The translations under genes were made by a program, and so were the position numbers. From positions 234,186 to 298,185 of the forward strand of contig JAJZVU010000001.1 of assembly GCA_021845505.1 (NCBI GenBank): 64,000 bases of DNA, written 5' to 3'. The notes beneath the pieces are model-generated. The model had not been told where the DNA came from. It did not search any database and saw only the letters and a program-made list of their open reading frames with translations. Position 1 is the stretch's first letter. Each line of letters starts with the position of its first letter. Origin of the DNA: Pseudomonadota bacterium (GTDB taxonomy: Bacteria > Pseudomonadota > Gammaproteobacteria > Burkholderiales > Burkholderiaceae_C). Below, one piece after another: positions 8,802-18,224 of the stretch.

Positions 8802-10040
8802 TCAGATCACCTGCTGCCGGCGCAGCTGCTCGATCGCCTGCTCGTCCAGCGCCAGCCAGTCCTGCAGCACCTCGCGGCCGTGCTGGCCGAGCTGCGGCGG
8901 CGGCGCGCGATAGCTCACCGGCGACTCCGACAGGCGGATCGGGTTGGCCACCAGCGCAAGCGCCGGGCCCTCGCCGCGCGGCATGTCGACCCGCATGCCG
9001 CGCGCCATCACCTGCGGATCCGCGAACACCCCCTCCAGCGTGTTGATCGGCCCCCCCGGCACCCCGGCGGCCTGCAGCGCGTCGACCCAATGCCGGGTCG
9101 GCCGGCGCGCGGTCAGCTCGGCGATCCACGGCACCAGCAGTTCGCGGTTGCGCACCCGCTGCGGGTTGCTCGCGAAGCGCGGGTCGCTTGCCCACTCGGG
9201 GCGGCCGAGCACCCCGCACAGCGCCGCGAACTGGGTGTCGTTGCCGACGGTGATGATGATGTGGCCGTCGGCGCTCGGGAAGTCCTGGTAGGGCACGATG
9301 CTGGGGTGGGCGTTGCCCATGCGCTGCGGCAGCGCGCCGGCGGCCAGGTAGCCGGCCGCCTGGTTGGCCAGCGCGGCCACCTGCACGTCGAGCAGCGCCA
9401 GGTCGATGTGCTGGCCCCGGCCGGTGGCATGCCTGCGCTGCAGCGCCGCCAGCACGGCCACCGCGGCGTACAACCCGGTGGTCACGTCGGTCAGCGCCAC
9501 GCCGACCTTCATCGGCCCGCCCCCTGGCTCGCCGTCGGGCCGCCCGGTGACGCTCATCAGCCCGCCCATCGCCTGCACCAGGAAGTCGTAGCCGGGGCGG
9601 CTGGCGTAGGGGCCGGACTGCCCGAAGCCGGTGATCGAACAGTAGATCAGCCGCGGGTTCACCGCGGCCAGACTGGGGTAGTCCAGGCCGTAGCGGGTCA
9701 GCCCGCCGGTCTTGAAGTTCTCCAGCAGCACGTCGGCGCGCGCCGCCAGTTCGCGCACCAGCGACTGGCCCGCCGGCTGCCCGAGATCGACCGCGAGCGA
9801 GCGCTTGTTGCGGTTGGCGCTGAGGAAGTAGGTCGCCTCGCGCTGCTGCGCGGCTGGCGCCTCGGGCAGCCACGGCGGCCCCCAGTGGCGAGTGTCGTCG
9901 CCGCTGCCCGGGCGCTCGACCTTCACCACGTCGGCGCCCAGGTCGCCGAGCAGCTGGCCGCACCAGGGGCCGGCCAGCACCCGCGACAGGTCCAGCACCC
10001 GCAGGCCGTGCAGCGCCGCGCGCGTGTCTTCGGCAGCCAT
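8802..10040 (-). CDS. CaiB/BaiF-family CoA-transferase, probable succinyl-CoA:glutarate CoA-transferase
   Basis: A 412-residue formyl-CoA-transferase-like (type III) CoA-transferase. The N-terminus GLRVLDLSRVLAGPWCGQLLGDLGADVVKVE is standard for the family (quoted in two parts in most proteins: DLSRVLAGP and GADVVKVE). The active-site Asp lies in the NRNKRSLAVDL...LLENFK region and GYDFLVQAMGGLMSVTG follows. Its stop/start arrangement 11 nt behind glutaryl-CoA dehydrogenase supports the role of loading CoA onto glutarate from succinyl-CoA, a common proteobacterial gene pair. I chose ATG 10040, since the ORF upstream of it overlaps gcdH out of frame. Confidence 0.85.
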   Translation of the reverse strand: MAAEDTRAALHGLRVLDLSRVLAGPWCGQLLGDLGADVVKVERPGSGDDTRHWGPPWLPEAPAAQQREATYFLSANRNKRSLAVDLGQPAGQSLVRELAARADVLLENFKTGGLTRYGLDYPSLAAVNPRLIYCSITGFGQSGPYASRPGYDFLVQAMGGLMSVTGRPDGEPGGGPMKVGVALTDVTTGLYAAVAVLAALQRRHATGRGQHIDLALLDVQVAALANQAAGYLAAGALPQRMGNAHPSIVPYQDFPSADGHIIITVGNDTQFAALCGVLGRPEWASDPRFASNPQRVRNRELLVPWIAELTARRPTRHWVDALQAAGVPGGPINTLEGVFADPQVMARGMRVDMPRGEGPALALVANPIRLSESPVSYRAPPPQLGQHGREVLQDWLALDEQAIEQLRRQQVI

Positions 10041-10051
10041 CGTCGCGCCGG

Positions 10052-11251
10052 CTAGAACGCGGCCACGCCGGTGATCGCGCGGCCGAGGATCAGCGCGTGG
10101 ATGTCGTGGGTGCCTTCGTAGGTGTTGACCACCTCCAGGTTCACCAGGTGGCGCGCGATGCCGTACTCGTCGCTGATCCCGTTGCCGCCGAGCATGTCGC
10201 GGGCGACGCGGGCGATGTCCAGCGCCTTGCCGCAATTGTTGCGCTTGAGGATGGAGGTCAGCTCGTCGGCAGCGGCTTGCTCGTCCTTCATGCGGCCCAG
10301 CCGCAGGCAGGCCTGCAGGCCCAGCGTGATCTCGGTCAGCATGTCGGCGAGCTTCTTCTGCACCAGCTGGTTGGCCGCCAGCGGCTTGTCGAATTGCCGC
10401 CGATCGAGCACGTACTGGCGCGCGCGGGCGTAGCAGTCCTCGGCCGCGCCGAGCGCCCCCCAGGCGATGCCGAAGCGCGCGCTGTTCAGGCAGGTGAACG
10501 GGCCCTTGAGTCCGCGCACCCCGGGCAGCAGGTTGTCCTCGGGGCAGAACACATCCTGCAGCACGATCTGCCCGGTGACCGAGGTGCGCAGGCCGACCTT
10601 GCCGTGGATCGGCGGCGTGCGCAGCCCGTCGAAGCCGCGCTCCAGCACGAAGCCGCGGATGGTGTCGGAGTCGTCCTTGGCCCAGACCACGAACACATCG
10701 GCGATCGGGCTGTTGGTGATCCAGGTCTTCGCGCCGTTGAGCAGGTAGCCGCCGTCGACCCGCCGCGCCCGCGTGCGCATGCCCCCGGGGTCGGAGCCGT
10801 GGTCGGGCTCGGTCAGGCCGAAGCTGCCGATCGACTCGCCGCTGGCCAGCCGCGGCAGGTACTTGCGCTTGAGCGCCTCGCTGCCGAACTGCGCGATGGG
10901 CAGCATGACCAGCGACGACTGCACGCTCATCATCGAGCGGAAGCCCGAGTCGACGCGCTCGACCTCGCGCGCGACCAGGCCGTAGCTGACGTAGTTCATC
11001 CCTCCGCCGCCGTATTCCGGCGCGATGGTGATGCCCAGCAGGCCCAGGCCGCCCATTTCGCGGAACACCTCCGGGTCGGTGCGCTCGTGGCGGAAGGCCT
11101 CGAGCACCCGCGGCGCCAGCCGGCCCTGGCAGTAGGCGCGCGCCGCGTCGCGGATCGCCCGCTCGTCGTCGCCGAGCTGGTCGTCCAGCCGCAGCGGGTC
11201 GTCCCAGTGGAAGCTCGGCCTGGAAGGGGAGGAGGCGGAAGGCTGGGGCAT
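10052..11251 (-). CDS. gcdH: Glutaryl-CoA dehydrogenase
   Basis: A 399-residue acyl-CoA dehydrogenase that oxidatively decarboxylates glutaryl-CoA to crotonyl-CoA using FAD and electron-transferring flavoprotein. Subfamily landmarks are [34 protein letters not shown] and the C-terminal [18 protein letters not shown], which includes the catalytic base Glu. Start ATG 11251 gives the family length of about 395-400; an ATG at 11428 would add 59 unconserved residues. It heads a leftward operon with the CoA-transferase, pointing to degradation of lysine, tryptophan or dicarboxylates through glutarate. Confidence 0.93.
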   Translation of the reverse strand: MPQPSASSPSRPSFHWDDPLRLDDQLGDDERAIRDAARAYCQGRLAPRVLEAFRHERTDPEVFREMGGLGLLGITIAPEYGGGGMNYVSYGLVAREVERVDSGFRSMMSVQSSLVMLPIAQFGSEALKRKYLPRLASGESIGSFGLTEPDHGSDPGGMRTRARRVDGGYLLNGAKTWITNSPIADVFVVWAKDDSDTIRGFVLERGFDGLRTPPIHGKVGLRTSVTGQIVLQDVFCPEDNLLPGVRGLKGPFTCLNSARFGIAWGALGAAEDCYARARQYVLDRRQFDKPLAANQLVQKKLADMLTEITLGLQACLRLGRMKDEQAAADELTSILKRNNCGKALDIARVARDMLGGNGISDEYGIARHLVNLEVVNTYEGTHDIHALILGRAITGVAAF

Positions 11252-11349
11252 GGGGGATGGCCGGTCGGCGCGCTGCGGGAACCCGCAATATAGGCACGCG
11301 CGGGCCGGCCGCCAAGCCGGCGGCAGCATGCAATCGCGCCGTGTGGGTG

Positions 11350-11363
11350 TGTTGCGCGCAACA
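11350..11363. promoter_or_regulatory. Perfect 14-bp palindrome upstream of gcdH
   Basis: TGTTGCGCGCAACA is self-complementary over 14 bp and lies about 100 nt upstream of the gcdH start in the gcdH/korC divergent region. Its position and its symmetrical TTGC/GCAA arms suit a LysR- or GntR-type operator. No regulator gene is adjacent, so the protein that binds it cannot be named. Confidence 0.4.
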
Positions 11364-11508
11364 AGCCCCCGGCCCGCCTGCAGGTCGGGCGACGGCAAGG
11401 CCCCGCGCAGCCCCGGGTTGTGCTTCAATGGTCCGGGTCGACACCCCCGCCGGGCTTGCCGGCGATGGCGCGGCTGATCGGGGGTGAGGACGGGTCCCGG
11501 CCCGCGGG

Positions 11509-11522
11509 TTGACCCAGGTCAA
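11509..11522. promoter_or_regulatory. FNR/Anr-type binding site upstream of korC
   Basis: TTGACCCAGGTCAA has perfect TTGAC/GTCAA arms around 4 nt and differs from the FNR consensus (TTGAT-N4-ATCAA) at one symmetrical position. It is centred at about 11515.5. A weak extended -10 (TGTAACTT, 11561-11568) follows, which would place the site near -60, a class-I activation position. This suggests oxygen-responsive control of the ferredoxin oxidoreductase operon. The wider 11252-11599 interval (348 nt) contains no gene; it holds this site, the palindrome at 11350 and the korC ribosome-binding site. Confidence 0.5.
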
Positions 11523-11599
11523 GCGCGGGCGAGACCGCTGCTGCGCGAACACCGCGCAGGTGTAACTTCGGGTCACCGCCGGCTGCCAGGGGGGGACAA

Positions 11600-13435
11600 G
11601 TGCAAGCGACCAATACGGCCGACCCGGGGTACTACCACCGGGTCATCGACTGCCAGTACGCGTGCCCGGCGCACACGCCGGTTCCGGAGTACATACGGCT
11701 GATCGGGCAGCGGCGCTACGCCGACGCCTACATGATCAACTGGGTGTCCAACGTGTTCCCCGGGGTCCTGGGGCGCACCTGCGACCGCCCCTGCGAGCCG
11801 GCGTGCCGGCGCGGCCGTGTCGAGGACGGCAACCGCGAGCGCCCGGAACCGGTGGCCATCTGCCGCCTCAAGCGGGTCGCGGCGGACCTCAAGGGCGACG
11901 TGCGCGCGCTGCTGCCCGCCGCCGGCGCGCGCAACGGCCCGCGCGTGGCCTGCGTCGGCGCCGGCCCGGCGTCGCTGACGGTGGCGCGCGACCTGGCCCC
12001 GCTGGGCTACGCGGTCACGGTGTTCGACGGCGAGGCCCGCGGCGGGGGTTTCATCCGCTCGCAGATCCCGCGCTTTCGCCTGCCCGAGGAAGTGATCGAC
12101 GAGGAGGTCGGCTACATCCTCGGACTGGGCGTGGAGTTCCGCGGCGGCCAGCGCATCGACTCGATGCGCGAACTGCTGGCCGGCGGCTGGGACGCGGTGT
12201 TCGTCGGCAGCGGAGCGCCCCGGGGCCGCGACCTGGAGATTCCCGGGCGGCACGAGGCGGCGGCGCACATCCACATCGGAATCGACTGGCTGGCCTCGGT
12301 TTCGTTCGGGCATGTCGGAACCATCGCCGGACGCGTGCTGGTGCTGGGGGGCGGCAACACCGCAATGGACTGCTGCCGCTCGGCGCGCCGCCTGGGCGCG
12401 AGCGACGTGAAGGTCGTCGTGCGCAGCGGCTTCGACGAGATGAAGGCCTCGCCGTGGGAGAAGGAGGACGCTCGGCACGAGGGCATCCCGATCCTCAACA
12501 ACCACGTCCCCAAGCGCTTCGAGCACGACGGCGGCCGGCTGACCGCGATGGTGTTCGAACGGGTCGAGGCGCGCTACGACGCCGAGGGCCGGCGCAGCCT
12601 GGTGCCCACCGGCGAGCCGCCGGTGCGCATCCCCTGCGACGAGGTGCTGGTGGCCGTCGGCCAGGAAAACGCCTTCCCGTGGATCGAGGCCGACTGCGGC
12701 ATCGCCTTCGACCGCTGGGGCTTACCGGTGCTCGCCGAGGGCACCTTCCAGTCCAGCGTGCCGCGTGTGTTCTTCGGCGGCGACGCCGCGTACGGGCCGA
12801 AGAACATCATCACCGCGGTCGCCCACGGCCACGAGGCCGCGGTGTCGATCGACCGCTTCCTGCACGACGAGGATCCGCGTCTGCGGCCGCCGCCGGGCAC
12901 CAGCCTGCTGTCGACCAAGATGGGAATCCACGAATGGAGCTACGACAACGCGGTGTCGGACGCGGCGCGCGGCAAGGTGCCGTGGGCGAAGGCCGAGCTG
13001 GCGCTGGCCAGCATCCGCGTCGAGGTCGAGCTCGGCTTCGACGCCGCGGCCGCCTACCAGGAGACCCAGCGCTGCCTGAACTGCGACGTGCAGACGGTGT
13101 TCAACCGCCAGACCTGCATCGAATGCGACGCCTGCGTCGACGTCTGCCCGATGGACTGCCTGAGCATGGTCGACAACGCCGACGAGGATGCGCTGCGCGG
13201 CCGGCTCACGGCGCCCGCGACCAACCCCACGCAGGCGCTGTTCGTGTCGGCCGCGTTGAAGACCGGGCGCGTGATGGTCAAGGACGAGGACGTCTGCCTG
13301 CACTGCGGCCTGTGCGCCGAGCGCTGCCCGACCGGGGCTTGGGACATGCAGAAGTTCCTGCTGAACACCACCCAGGCCGGCGCGGCGTGCCGCGACGCGC
13401 GCATCCCCGCGGCCAGCCAGGAGGTCCTCGCATGA
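11600..13435 (+). CDS. korC: FAD/[4Fe-4S] NAD(P)H:ferredoxin oxidoreductase subunit, KorC-like
   Basis: A 611-residue protein related to the glutamate synthase small chain. An N-terminal Cys-rich Fe-S region (CQYACPAHTPVPEY, CDRPCEPACRRG) precedes two dinucleotide domains (VGAGPASLTVA and VLGGGNTAMDCCRSA). At the C-terminus are two bacterial-ferredoxin motifs (CIECDACVDVCP and CLHCGLCAERCP). In Thauera/Azoarcus-type clusters such a third subunit links 2-oxoglutarate:ferredoxin oxidoreductase to NADP+. Start is GTG 11600 with a strong GGGGGG Shine-Dalgarno a few nt upstream. The stop overlaps the next ATG (ATGA at 13432-13435), showing translational coupling. Symbol is by analogy. Confidence 0.8.
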   Translation: MQATNTADPGYYHRVIDCQYACPAHTPVPEYIRLIGQRRYADAYMINWVSNVFPGVLGRTCDRPCEPACRRGRVEDGNRERPEPVAICRLKRVAADLKGDVRALLPAAGARNGPRVACVGAGPASLTVARDLAPLGYAVTVFDGEARGGGFIRSQIPRFRLPEEVIDEEVGYILGLGVEFRGGQRIDSMRELLAGGWDAVFVGSGAPRGRDLEIPGRHEAAAHIHIGIDWLASVSFGHVGTIAGRVLVLGGGNTAMDCCRSARRLGASDVKVVVRSGFDEMKASPWEKEDARHEGIPILNNHVPKRFEHDGGRLTAMVFERVEARYDAEGRRSLVPTGEPPVRIPCDEVLVAVGQENAFPWIEADCGIAFDRWGLPVLAEGTFQSSVPRVFFGGDAAYGPKNIITAVAHGHEAAVSIDRFLHDEDPRLRPPPGTSLLSTKMGIHEWSYDNAVSDAARGKVPWAKAELALASIRVEVELGFDAAAAYQETQRCLNCDVQTVFNRQTCIECDACVDVCPMDCLSMVDNADEDALRGRLTAPATNPTQALFVSAALKTGRVMVKDEDVCLHCGLCAERCPTGAWDMQKFLLNTTQAGAACRDARIPAASQEVLA

Positions 13436-15261
13436 AGCGCATCGAGGCAGTCAACGACTTCGTGGTCAAGTTCGCCAATGTCAACGGCTCGGGGTCGGCG
13501 TCGGCCAACGAACTGTTCGTCAAGGCGGTGCTGCGCATGGGGGTGCCGGTCAGCCCGCGCAACATCTTCCCCAGCAACATCCAGGGCCTGCCGACCTGGT
13601 ACGAGGCGCGGGTGTGCGAGAAGGGCTACCTGGGCCGGCGCGGCGGGGTCGACATGATGGTGGCGATGAACCCGCAGACCTGGGACGCCGACGTCGCCGA
13701 GATCAGCCCCGGCGGCTACCTGCTGTACGACAGCACGCGCCCGGTCGACCGCGCGGCGCTGCGCCAGGACATCGAGGTCGTCGGCGTGCCGCTGACCGAC
13801 CTGGTCAACGCCGCCTACGCCGACGCGCGGCAGCGCCAGCTGTTCAAGAACATCGTCTACGTCGGTGCGCTGTCGTGGCTGCTGGGCGCCGAGCCCGAGG
13901 TGTTCGAGACGCTGTTCGCCGAGCAGTACCGCGGCAAGGAGGCGCTGCTCGAGGCCAACCTGAAGTCGCTGCGCATGGGGCGCGAGCACGTCAGCAGCCG
14001 CTTGCCGCAGCCGCTGGGCCTGCAGCTGCGGCGGTGCGACCGCGTCGGCTCGCGCATCTTCACCGACGGCAACAGCGCGACCGCGCTCGGCCTGCTCTAC
14101 GGCGGCGCCACGGTGGCCGCCTGGTACCCGATCACGCCGTCGACCTCGATCCCCGAGAGCTTCCAGGCCTACTGCGACAAGTTCCGCGTCGACCCGCAGA
14201 CCGGCAAGAGCCGGGTCGCGGTGGTGCAGGCCGAGGACGAACTGGCGTCGATCGGCATGGTGGTCGGCGCCGGATGGAACGGGGCGCGGGCGTTCACCGC
14301 GACCTCGGGCCCGGGGATCTCGCTGATGACCGAGTTCATCGGCCTGGCCTACTTCGCCGAGATCCCGGTGACCATCGTCGACGTGCAGCGCGGCGGCCCG
14401 TCGACCGGGATGCCCACGCGCACCCAGCAGTCCGACCTGCTGTCCTGCGCCTACGCGTCGCACGGCGACACCCGCCACGTGCTGCTGTTCCCCGAGGATC
14501 CGCGCGAATGCTTCGACCACGCTGCGGCCGCGCTCGACCTCGCCGACAGGCTGCAGACCCCGGTGTTCGTGATGAGCGACCTGGACATCGGCATGAACCA
14601 CCGGCTGTGCGAACCCTTCGCCTGGGACGAGGGCCGCGACTACGACCGCGGCAAGGTCATGAGCGCGGCCGAGCTCGAGGCCGGGCGCGACTTCGGGCGC
14701 TACAAGGACGTCGACGGCGACGGCATCCCCTGGCGCACCCTGCCCGGCACCCACCCCCGGCTGGGCAGCTACTTCACCCGCGGCACCACCCGCGACCCCT
14801 ACGCCCGCTACTCCGAGCGCGGCCCCGACTACGTCTACAACATGGAGCGGCTGCTGCGCAAGTTCCGCACCGCGGCGACGCTGGTGCCGCAGCCGGTGCT
14901 GCGGCGCGCGGCGCAGCCCACGCGCGTGGGCGTGCTGTACTACGGCTCGACCTCGCCGGCGATGGCCGAGGCGCTGGACGTGCTGCAGGCGCGCGGGCTG
15001 CACCTGGACGCGATGCGCCTGCGGGCGTTCCCCTTCCCCGACGCGGTGCGCGCCTTCATCGACTCCCACGAGCAGGTGTTCGTGGTCGAGCAGAACCGCG
15101 ACGGCCAGATGCACATGCTGCTGGTCAACGAGCTGCAGGTCGACCCGGCGCGCCTGCTCAAGGTGCTGCACTACGACGGCACGCCGATCACCGCGCGCTT
15201 CATCGTCGAGGCCATCGAGGGCCTGCTGCGCCCGCAATCCAGCCAGAAGGAGGCCGCCTGA
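13432..15261 (+). CDS. korA: 2-oxoacid:ferredoxin oxidoreductase, fused gamma-alpha subunit
   Basis: A 609-residue subunit. The first ~190 residues are the gamma (CoA-side) domain; the rest is the pyrimidine-binding alpha domain with YPITPSTSIPESF, EDELASIGMVVGA and TSGPGISLMTEF. The fused arrangement is the usual one for bacterial 2-oxoglutarate-type enzymes. With the beta subunit it oxidatively decarboxylates a 2-oxoacid to acyl-CoA while reducing ferredoxin, or runs in reverse. Substrate is inferred as 2-oxoglutarate from subunit architecture and the KorC partner; pyruvate or branched-chain 2-oxoacids are not excluded. Its TGA overlaps the beta-subunit ATG (TGATG at 15259-15263). Confidence 0.85.
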   Translation: MKRIEAVNDFVVKFANVNGSGSASANELFVKAVLRMGVPVSPRNIFPSNIQGLPTWYEARVCEKGYLGRRGGVDMMVAMNPQTWDADVAEISPGGYLLYDSTRPVDRAALRQDIEVVGVPLTDLVNAAYADARQRQLFKNIVYVGALSWLLGAEPEVFETLFAEQYRGKEALLEANLKSLRMGREHVSSRLPQPLGLQLRRCDRVGSRIFTDGNSATALGLLYGGATVAAWYPITPSTSIPESFQAYCDKFRVDPQTGKSRVAVVQAEDELASIGMVVGAGWNGARAFTATSGPGISLMTEFIGLAYFAEIPVTIVDVQRGGPSTGMPTRTQQSDLLSCAYASHGDTRHVLLFPEDPRECFDHAAAALDLADRLQTPVFVMSDLDIGMNHRLCEPFAWDEGRDYDRGKVMSAAELEAGRDFGRYKDVDGDGIPWRTLPGTHPRLGSYFTRGTTRDPYARYSERGPDYVYNMERLLRKFRTAATLVPQPVLRRAAQPTRVGVLYYGSTSPAMAEALDVLQARGLHLDAMRLRAFPFPDAVRAFIDSHEQVFVVEQNRDGQMHMLLVNELQVDPARLLKVLHYDGTPITARFIVEAIEGLLRPQSSQKEAA

Positions 15262-16316
15262 TGACCTACCTCGCCAAACCCCGGCTGCACCACCCGAGCC
15301 TGACCCCGAACCGGGTCGGCTACACCCGCCGCGACTACGAGGGCCGGGTGTCGACGCTGTGCGCGGGCTGCGGGCACGACTCGATCTCGGCGGCCATCGT
15401 GCAGGCCTGCTGGGAGCTGGACATCGAACCCCACCGCGTGGCCAAGCTGTCGGGCATCGGCTGCAGCTCCAAGACCCCGGACTACTTCCTCGGCGCGTCG
15501 CACGGCTTCAACACCGTGCACGGCCGCATGCCCTCGGTGCTCACCGGGGCCAACCTGGCCAACCGCGACCTCATCTACCTCGGCGTGTCGGGCGACGGCG
15601 ACTCGGCGTCGATCGGCCTGGGCCAGTTCGCCAATGCGATGCGCCGCGGCGTGCGCATGGCCTACCTGGTGGAAAACAACGGGGTCTACGGCCTGACCAA
15701 GGGACAGTTCTCGGCCACCGCCGACCGCGGCTCCAAGAGCAAGCGCGGCACGGTCAACCGCGACAACCCGGTCGACCTCGTCGGCCTGGCGCTGCAACTG
15801 GGGGCGACTTTCGTCGCCCGCAGCTTCTCCGGCGACAAGGCGCAGCTGGTGCCGCTGATCAAGGGAGCGATCGAGCACGGCGGCGCCGCGTTCATCGACG
15901 TCATCAGCCCCTGCGTGACCTTCAACAACCACGGCGGCAGCACCAAGAGCTACGACTACATGCGCCAGCACAACGCGCTGGCCAGCCGCATCGACTTCCT
16001 GCCGTCGCGCGAGGAGATCACCGTCGACTACGCCGCCGGCGAGGTGATCGACGTGCCGCAGCACGACGGCAGCGTGCTGCGGCTGCGCAAGCTGCATCCC
16101 GACCACGACCCGACCGACCGCGTGGCCGCGCTGAGCTACATGCACGAGCACCAGGAGCGCGGCGAGATCGTCACCGGGCTGCTGTACGTCGACCCCCAGG
16201 CCAGCGACCTGCACGCGGCCATGAACACCTGCGACCAGCCGTTGAATTCGCTCGGCGCAGCCGAGTTGTGCCCGGGAGCGCAGGCGCTGCAGCGGATCAA
16301 CGCGTCGCTGCGTTGA
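15261..16316 (+). CDS. korB: 2-oxoacid:ferredoxin oxidoreductase, beta (ThDP-binding) subunit
   Basis: A 351-residue subunit carrying thiamine diphosphate and one [4Fe-4S] cluster. Cluster and cofactor motifs are visible: CAGCGHDSI, GIGCSSKTPDYF and the GDGDSASIGLGQ...ENNGVYGLTKGQ metal/diphosphate motif. It acts in the cytoplasm with the preceding subunit. The start overlaps the korA stop by one base. No ferredoxin gene is present in the window, so the electron carrier must be encoded elsewhere. Confidence 0.88.
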   Translation: MTYLAKPRLHHPSLTPNRVGYTRRDYEGRVSTLCAGCGHDSISAAIVQACWELDIEPHRVAKLSGIGCSSKTPDYFLGASHGFNTVHGRMPSVLTGANLANRDLIYLGVSGDGDSASIGLGQFANAMRRGVRMAYLVENNGVYGLTKGQFSATADRGSKSKRGTVNRDNPVDLVGLALQLGATFVARSFSGDKAQLVPLIKGAIEHGGAAFIDVISPCVTFNNHGGSTKSYDYMRQHNALASRIDFLPSREEITVDYAAGEVIDVPQHDGSVLRLRKLHPDHDPTDRVAALSYMHEHQERGEIVTGLLYVDPQASDLHAAMNTCDQPLNSLGAAELCPGAQALQRINASLR

Positions 16317-16341
16317 CCCCCACCCGTCGAGGAGGCGAGCG

Positions 16342-16782
16342 ATGAGCGAACGCACCGTAGTGCAATCGATGGCGCAGCGCCACGTGCTCAGCCTGGGGCC
16401 GCAGGCCAGCGTCTACGAGGCGGCGTGCGTGATGACCCGCGCCAACTGCGGCAGCGTGCTGGTGCTCGACGCCGCGGGGAACATGGTCGGCATCGTCACC
16501 GAGCGCGACCTGATGACCCGCGTGCTGGCCAAGGGGCTGGACCCGCAGGCCACGCGGCTGGGCTCCATCATGACCCCCGCGCCGCAGACCGTGGGCCCCG
16601 AGACACGGGTTTCCGACGCGGTGCTGATCATGATCGAGCGGGGGTTTCGCCACCTGCCGGTGGTGACGGCGACCGGGCGCATCGTCGGCGTGTTCTCGGT
16701 GCGCGACGCGCTGCCGCGGGAGATCGGCACCGCGGTCAGCATGGCCGAGTTCAACGACCGCATCAACGACGCGCTGGGCTGA
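16342..16782 (+). CDS. CBS-domain pair protein
   Basis: A 146-residue protein made of two CBS repeats (residues about 10-65 and 75-130), each with the GIVTERDLM / GVFSVRDAL type ending. CBS pairs usually bind adenine nucleotides and act as energy sensors. A GAGGAGG ribosome-binding site precedes the ATG, and only 25 nt separate it from korB, so it is probably the last gene of the kor operon. It may sense nucleotide state for that enzyme, but this is inferred from position. Confidence 0.85.
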   Translation: MSERTVVQSMAQRHVLSLGPQASVYEAACVMTRANCGSVLVLDAAGNMVGIVTERDLMTRVLAKGLDPQATRLGSIMTPAPQTVGPETRVSDAVLIMIERGFRHLPVVTATGRIVGVFSVRDALPREIGTAVSMAEFNDRINDALG

Positions 16783-16826
16783 GCCGCCGGGCGGGCGCCG
16801 CGCCGGGCGCGCCGCCGGCGTGCGGG

Positions 16827-18125
16827 TCAGTCGGGCAGCACGTCTCCGCGGGTTTCCAGCGCGAAGGGGATGACCAGGATCCCGGCGACGAAGGCCACCG
16901 CGGTCCACGCCACCGGGGTTCCCAGCGTGCCCATGCTGCTGACCGCGGCGGCCAGCAGGAAGTTCACCGCAGCGCCGAGGAAGCGGCCGATCGAGGTGTT
17001 GAACGCGAAGGCCGTCGCGCGCACCCGGGTCTCGTACTGCTCGGGCAGCCACAGGCTGAACATCGCGAAGTTGCCGCCGAAGAACCCCAGGAAGAACAGC
17101 GTGGCGATGAACACGTCGAGGCCGTCGGGCCGATAGAAGGCCCAGCCGAAGCTCACGACGATGCAAGCGGCCATCCCCAGGAAGTACAGCGAAAGGGTGT
17201 TCTTGCGCCCGAAGCGCTCGGCCAGCGCGGGCAGCGCCAGGCAGCCGAGGATGGTGCCGATCGACAGGATCCCGGTGCCCAGCGAGGCCATGTGCACGGC
17301 CTCGATCTGGGTCATGCCCTGCTTCTTGGCCAGCTGGATGATCGCCGCCGGCTCGTAGACCGCGCCGGCCCACAGGCCGATGATGGCCACCGTCAGCAAG
17401 GTCGCGTTGACCAGGGTGCGCCGCCGGTACTTCGCGTTGAACAACTCGGCCAGCGGGCTGCGATGCTGCGCCGGCTTGTCGACCTTCGCCCACTTGCCCG
17501 GCTCGTTGACCCGCAGCATGGTGTAGATGGACACCACCACCGGGAACAGGCCGCACAGGAACATGGCGCGCCAGCCGAAATGGGCGCCAACCGTGAAGTT
17601 CAGCGCGGCGGCGATGAAGAACCCCGCGTAGTAGCCCGTCTGCAGGTAGCCGGCTCCCATCTTGCGGCGATCCTCGGGCCACGATTCGGCGACATAGGTC
17701 CCGGCCAGCGCCCATTCGCCGCCGATGCCGATTCCGGCGAGCAGCCGGAACAGCCCCAGCTCCCAGACGTTCTGCGACATCGCGGCCAGCCCGGTGAACA
17801 AGGCATAGCCGAAGATCGTCGCCGCCAGCACGCGGGTGCGCCCGAAGCGATCGGCGATCGGGCCCCAGATGAACGACAGCCCCCAGCCGATGAGGAACAG
17901 CGCGAACAGGATCGATCCGGCCAGCCCGATGTGCGCCGGCGTGACCGTGTAGCCCGACTTGGGCAACAGCTCGGTCAGCGCGGGCACCAGCACCAGCGCG
18001 TAGATGATCGAGTCCATGCCGTCCAGGGTCCAGCCGAACCAGGCGGCCCAGAAGCCGCGGATCTGGTCCCGGTTCAGCGGGGTTCGCGCGGGGGGCGCCG
18101 CGGCGACGAGGGTGGTTTCGTTCAT
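16827..18125 (-). CDS. MFS transporter, candidate malonate/organic-acid:H+ symporter
   Basis: A 432-residue major-facilitator protein with about 12 membrane helices and the loop motifs DRFGRTRVLA and GEWALAGTYVAESWPEDRR. These resemble the aromatic-acid/sialate symporter group. It follows mdcH on the same strand with 99 nt between, in the position where other malonate decarboxylase clusters carry the mdcLM or mdcF transporter. I therefore infer uptake of malonate or a related dicarboxylate. Sequence alone does not define the substrate. Confidence 0.85.
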   Translation of the reverse strand: MNETTLVAAAPPARTPLNRDQIRGFWAAWFGWTLDGMDSIIYALVLVPALTELLPKSGYTVTPAHIGLAGSILFALFLIGWGLSFIWGPIADRFGRTRVLAATIFGYALFTGLAAMSQNVWELGLFRLLAGIGIGGEWALAGTYVAESWPEDRRKMGAGYLQTGYYAGFFIAAALNFTVGAHFGWRAMFLCGLFPVVVSIYTMLRVNEPGKWAKVDKPAQHRSPLAELFNAKYRRRTLVNATLLTVAIIGLWAGAVYEPAAIIQLAKKQGMTQIEAVHMASLGTGILSIGTILGCLALPALAERFGRKNTLSLYFLGMAACIVVSFGWAFYRPDGLDVFIATLFFLGFFGGNFAMFSLWLPEQYETRVRATAFAFNTSIGRFLGAAVNFLLAAAVSSMGTLGTPVAWTAVAFVAGILVIPFALETRGDVLPD

Positions 18126-18224
18126 CGATGGTCTCCTTGACCCGGGTGGACCCCGGCTGTAGGGTGCGCGCCCCCGTCGGGGCGCCTGGCGGGCCGGCTC
18201 GCGCCGGGTGCTGCAAAAGACGGT

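Noticed and set aside
5604..10055. A 1483-codon rightward frame opposite the FAD, ThDP and CoA-transferase genes
   Set aside because: It is antisense to three well-supported genes and carries no recognisable motif.
16783..16826. GC-rich inverted segments between the CBS and MFS genes as a terminator
   Set aside because: Several short GC pairings are possible, but no single long stem stands out from the general GC background.
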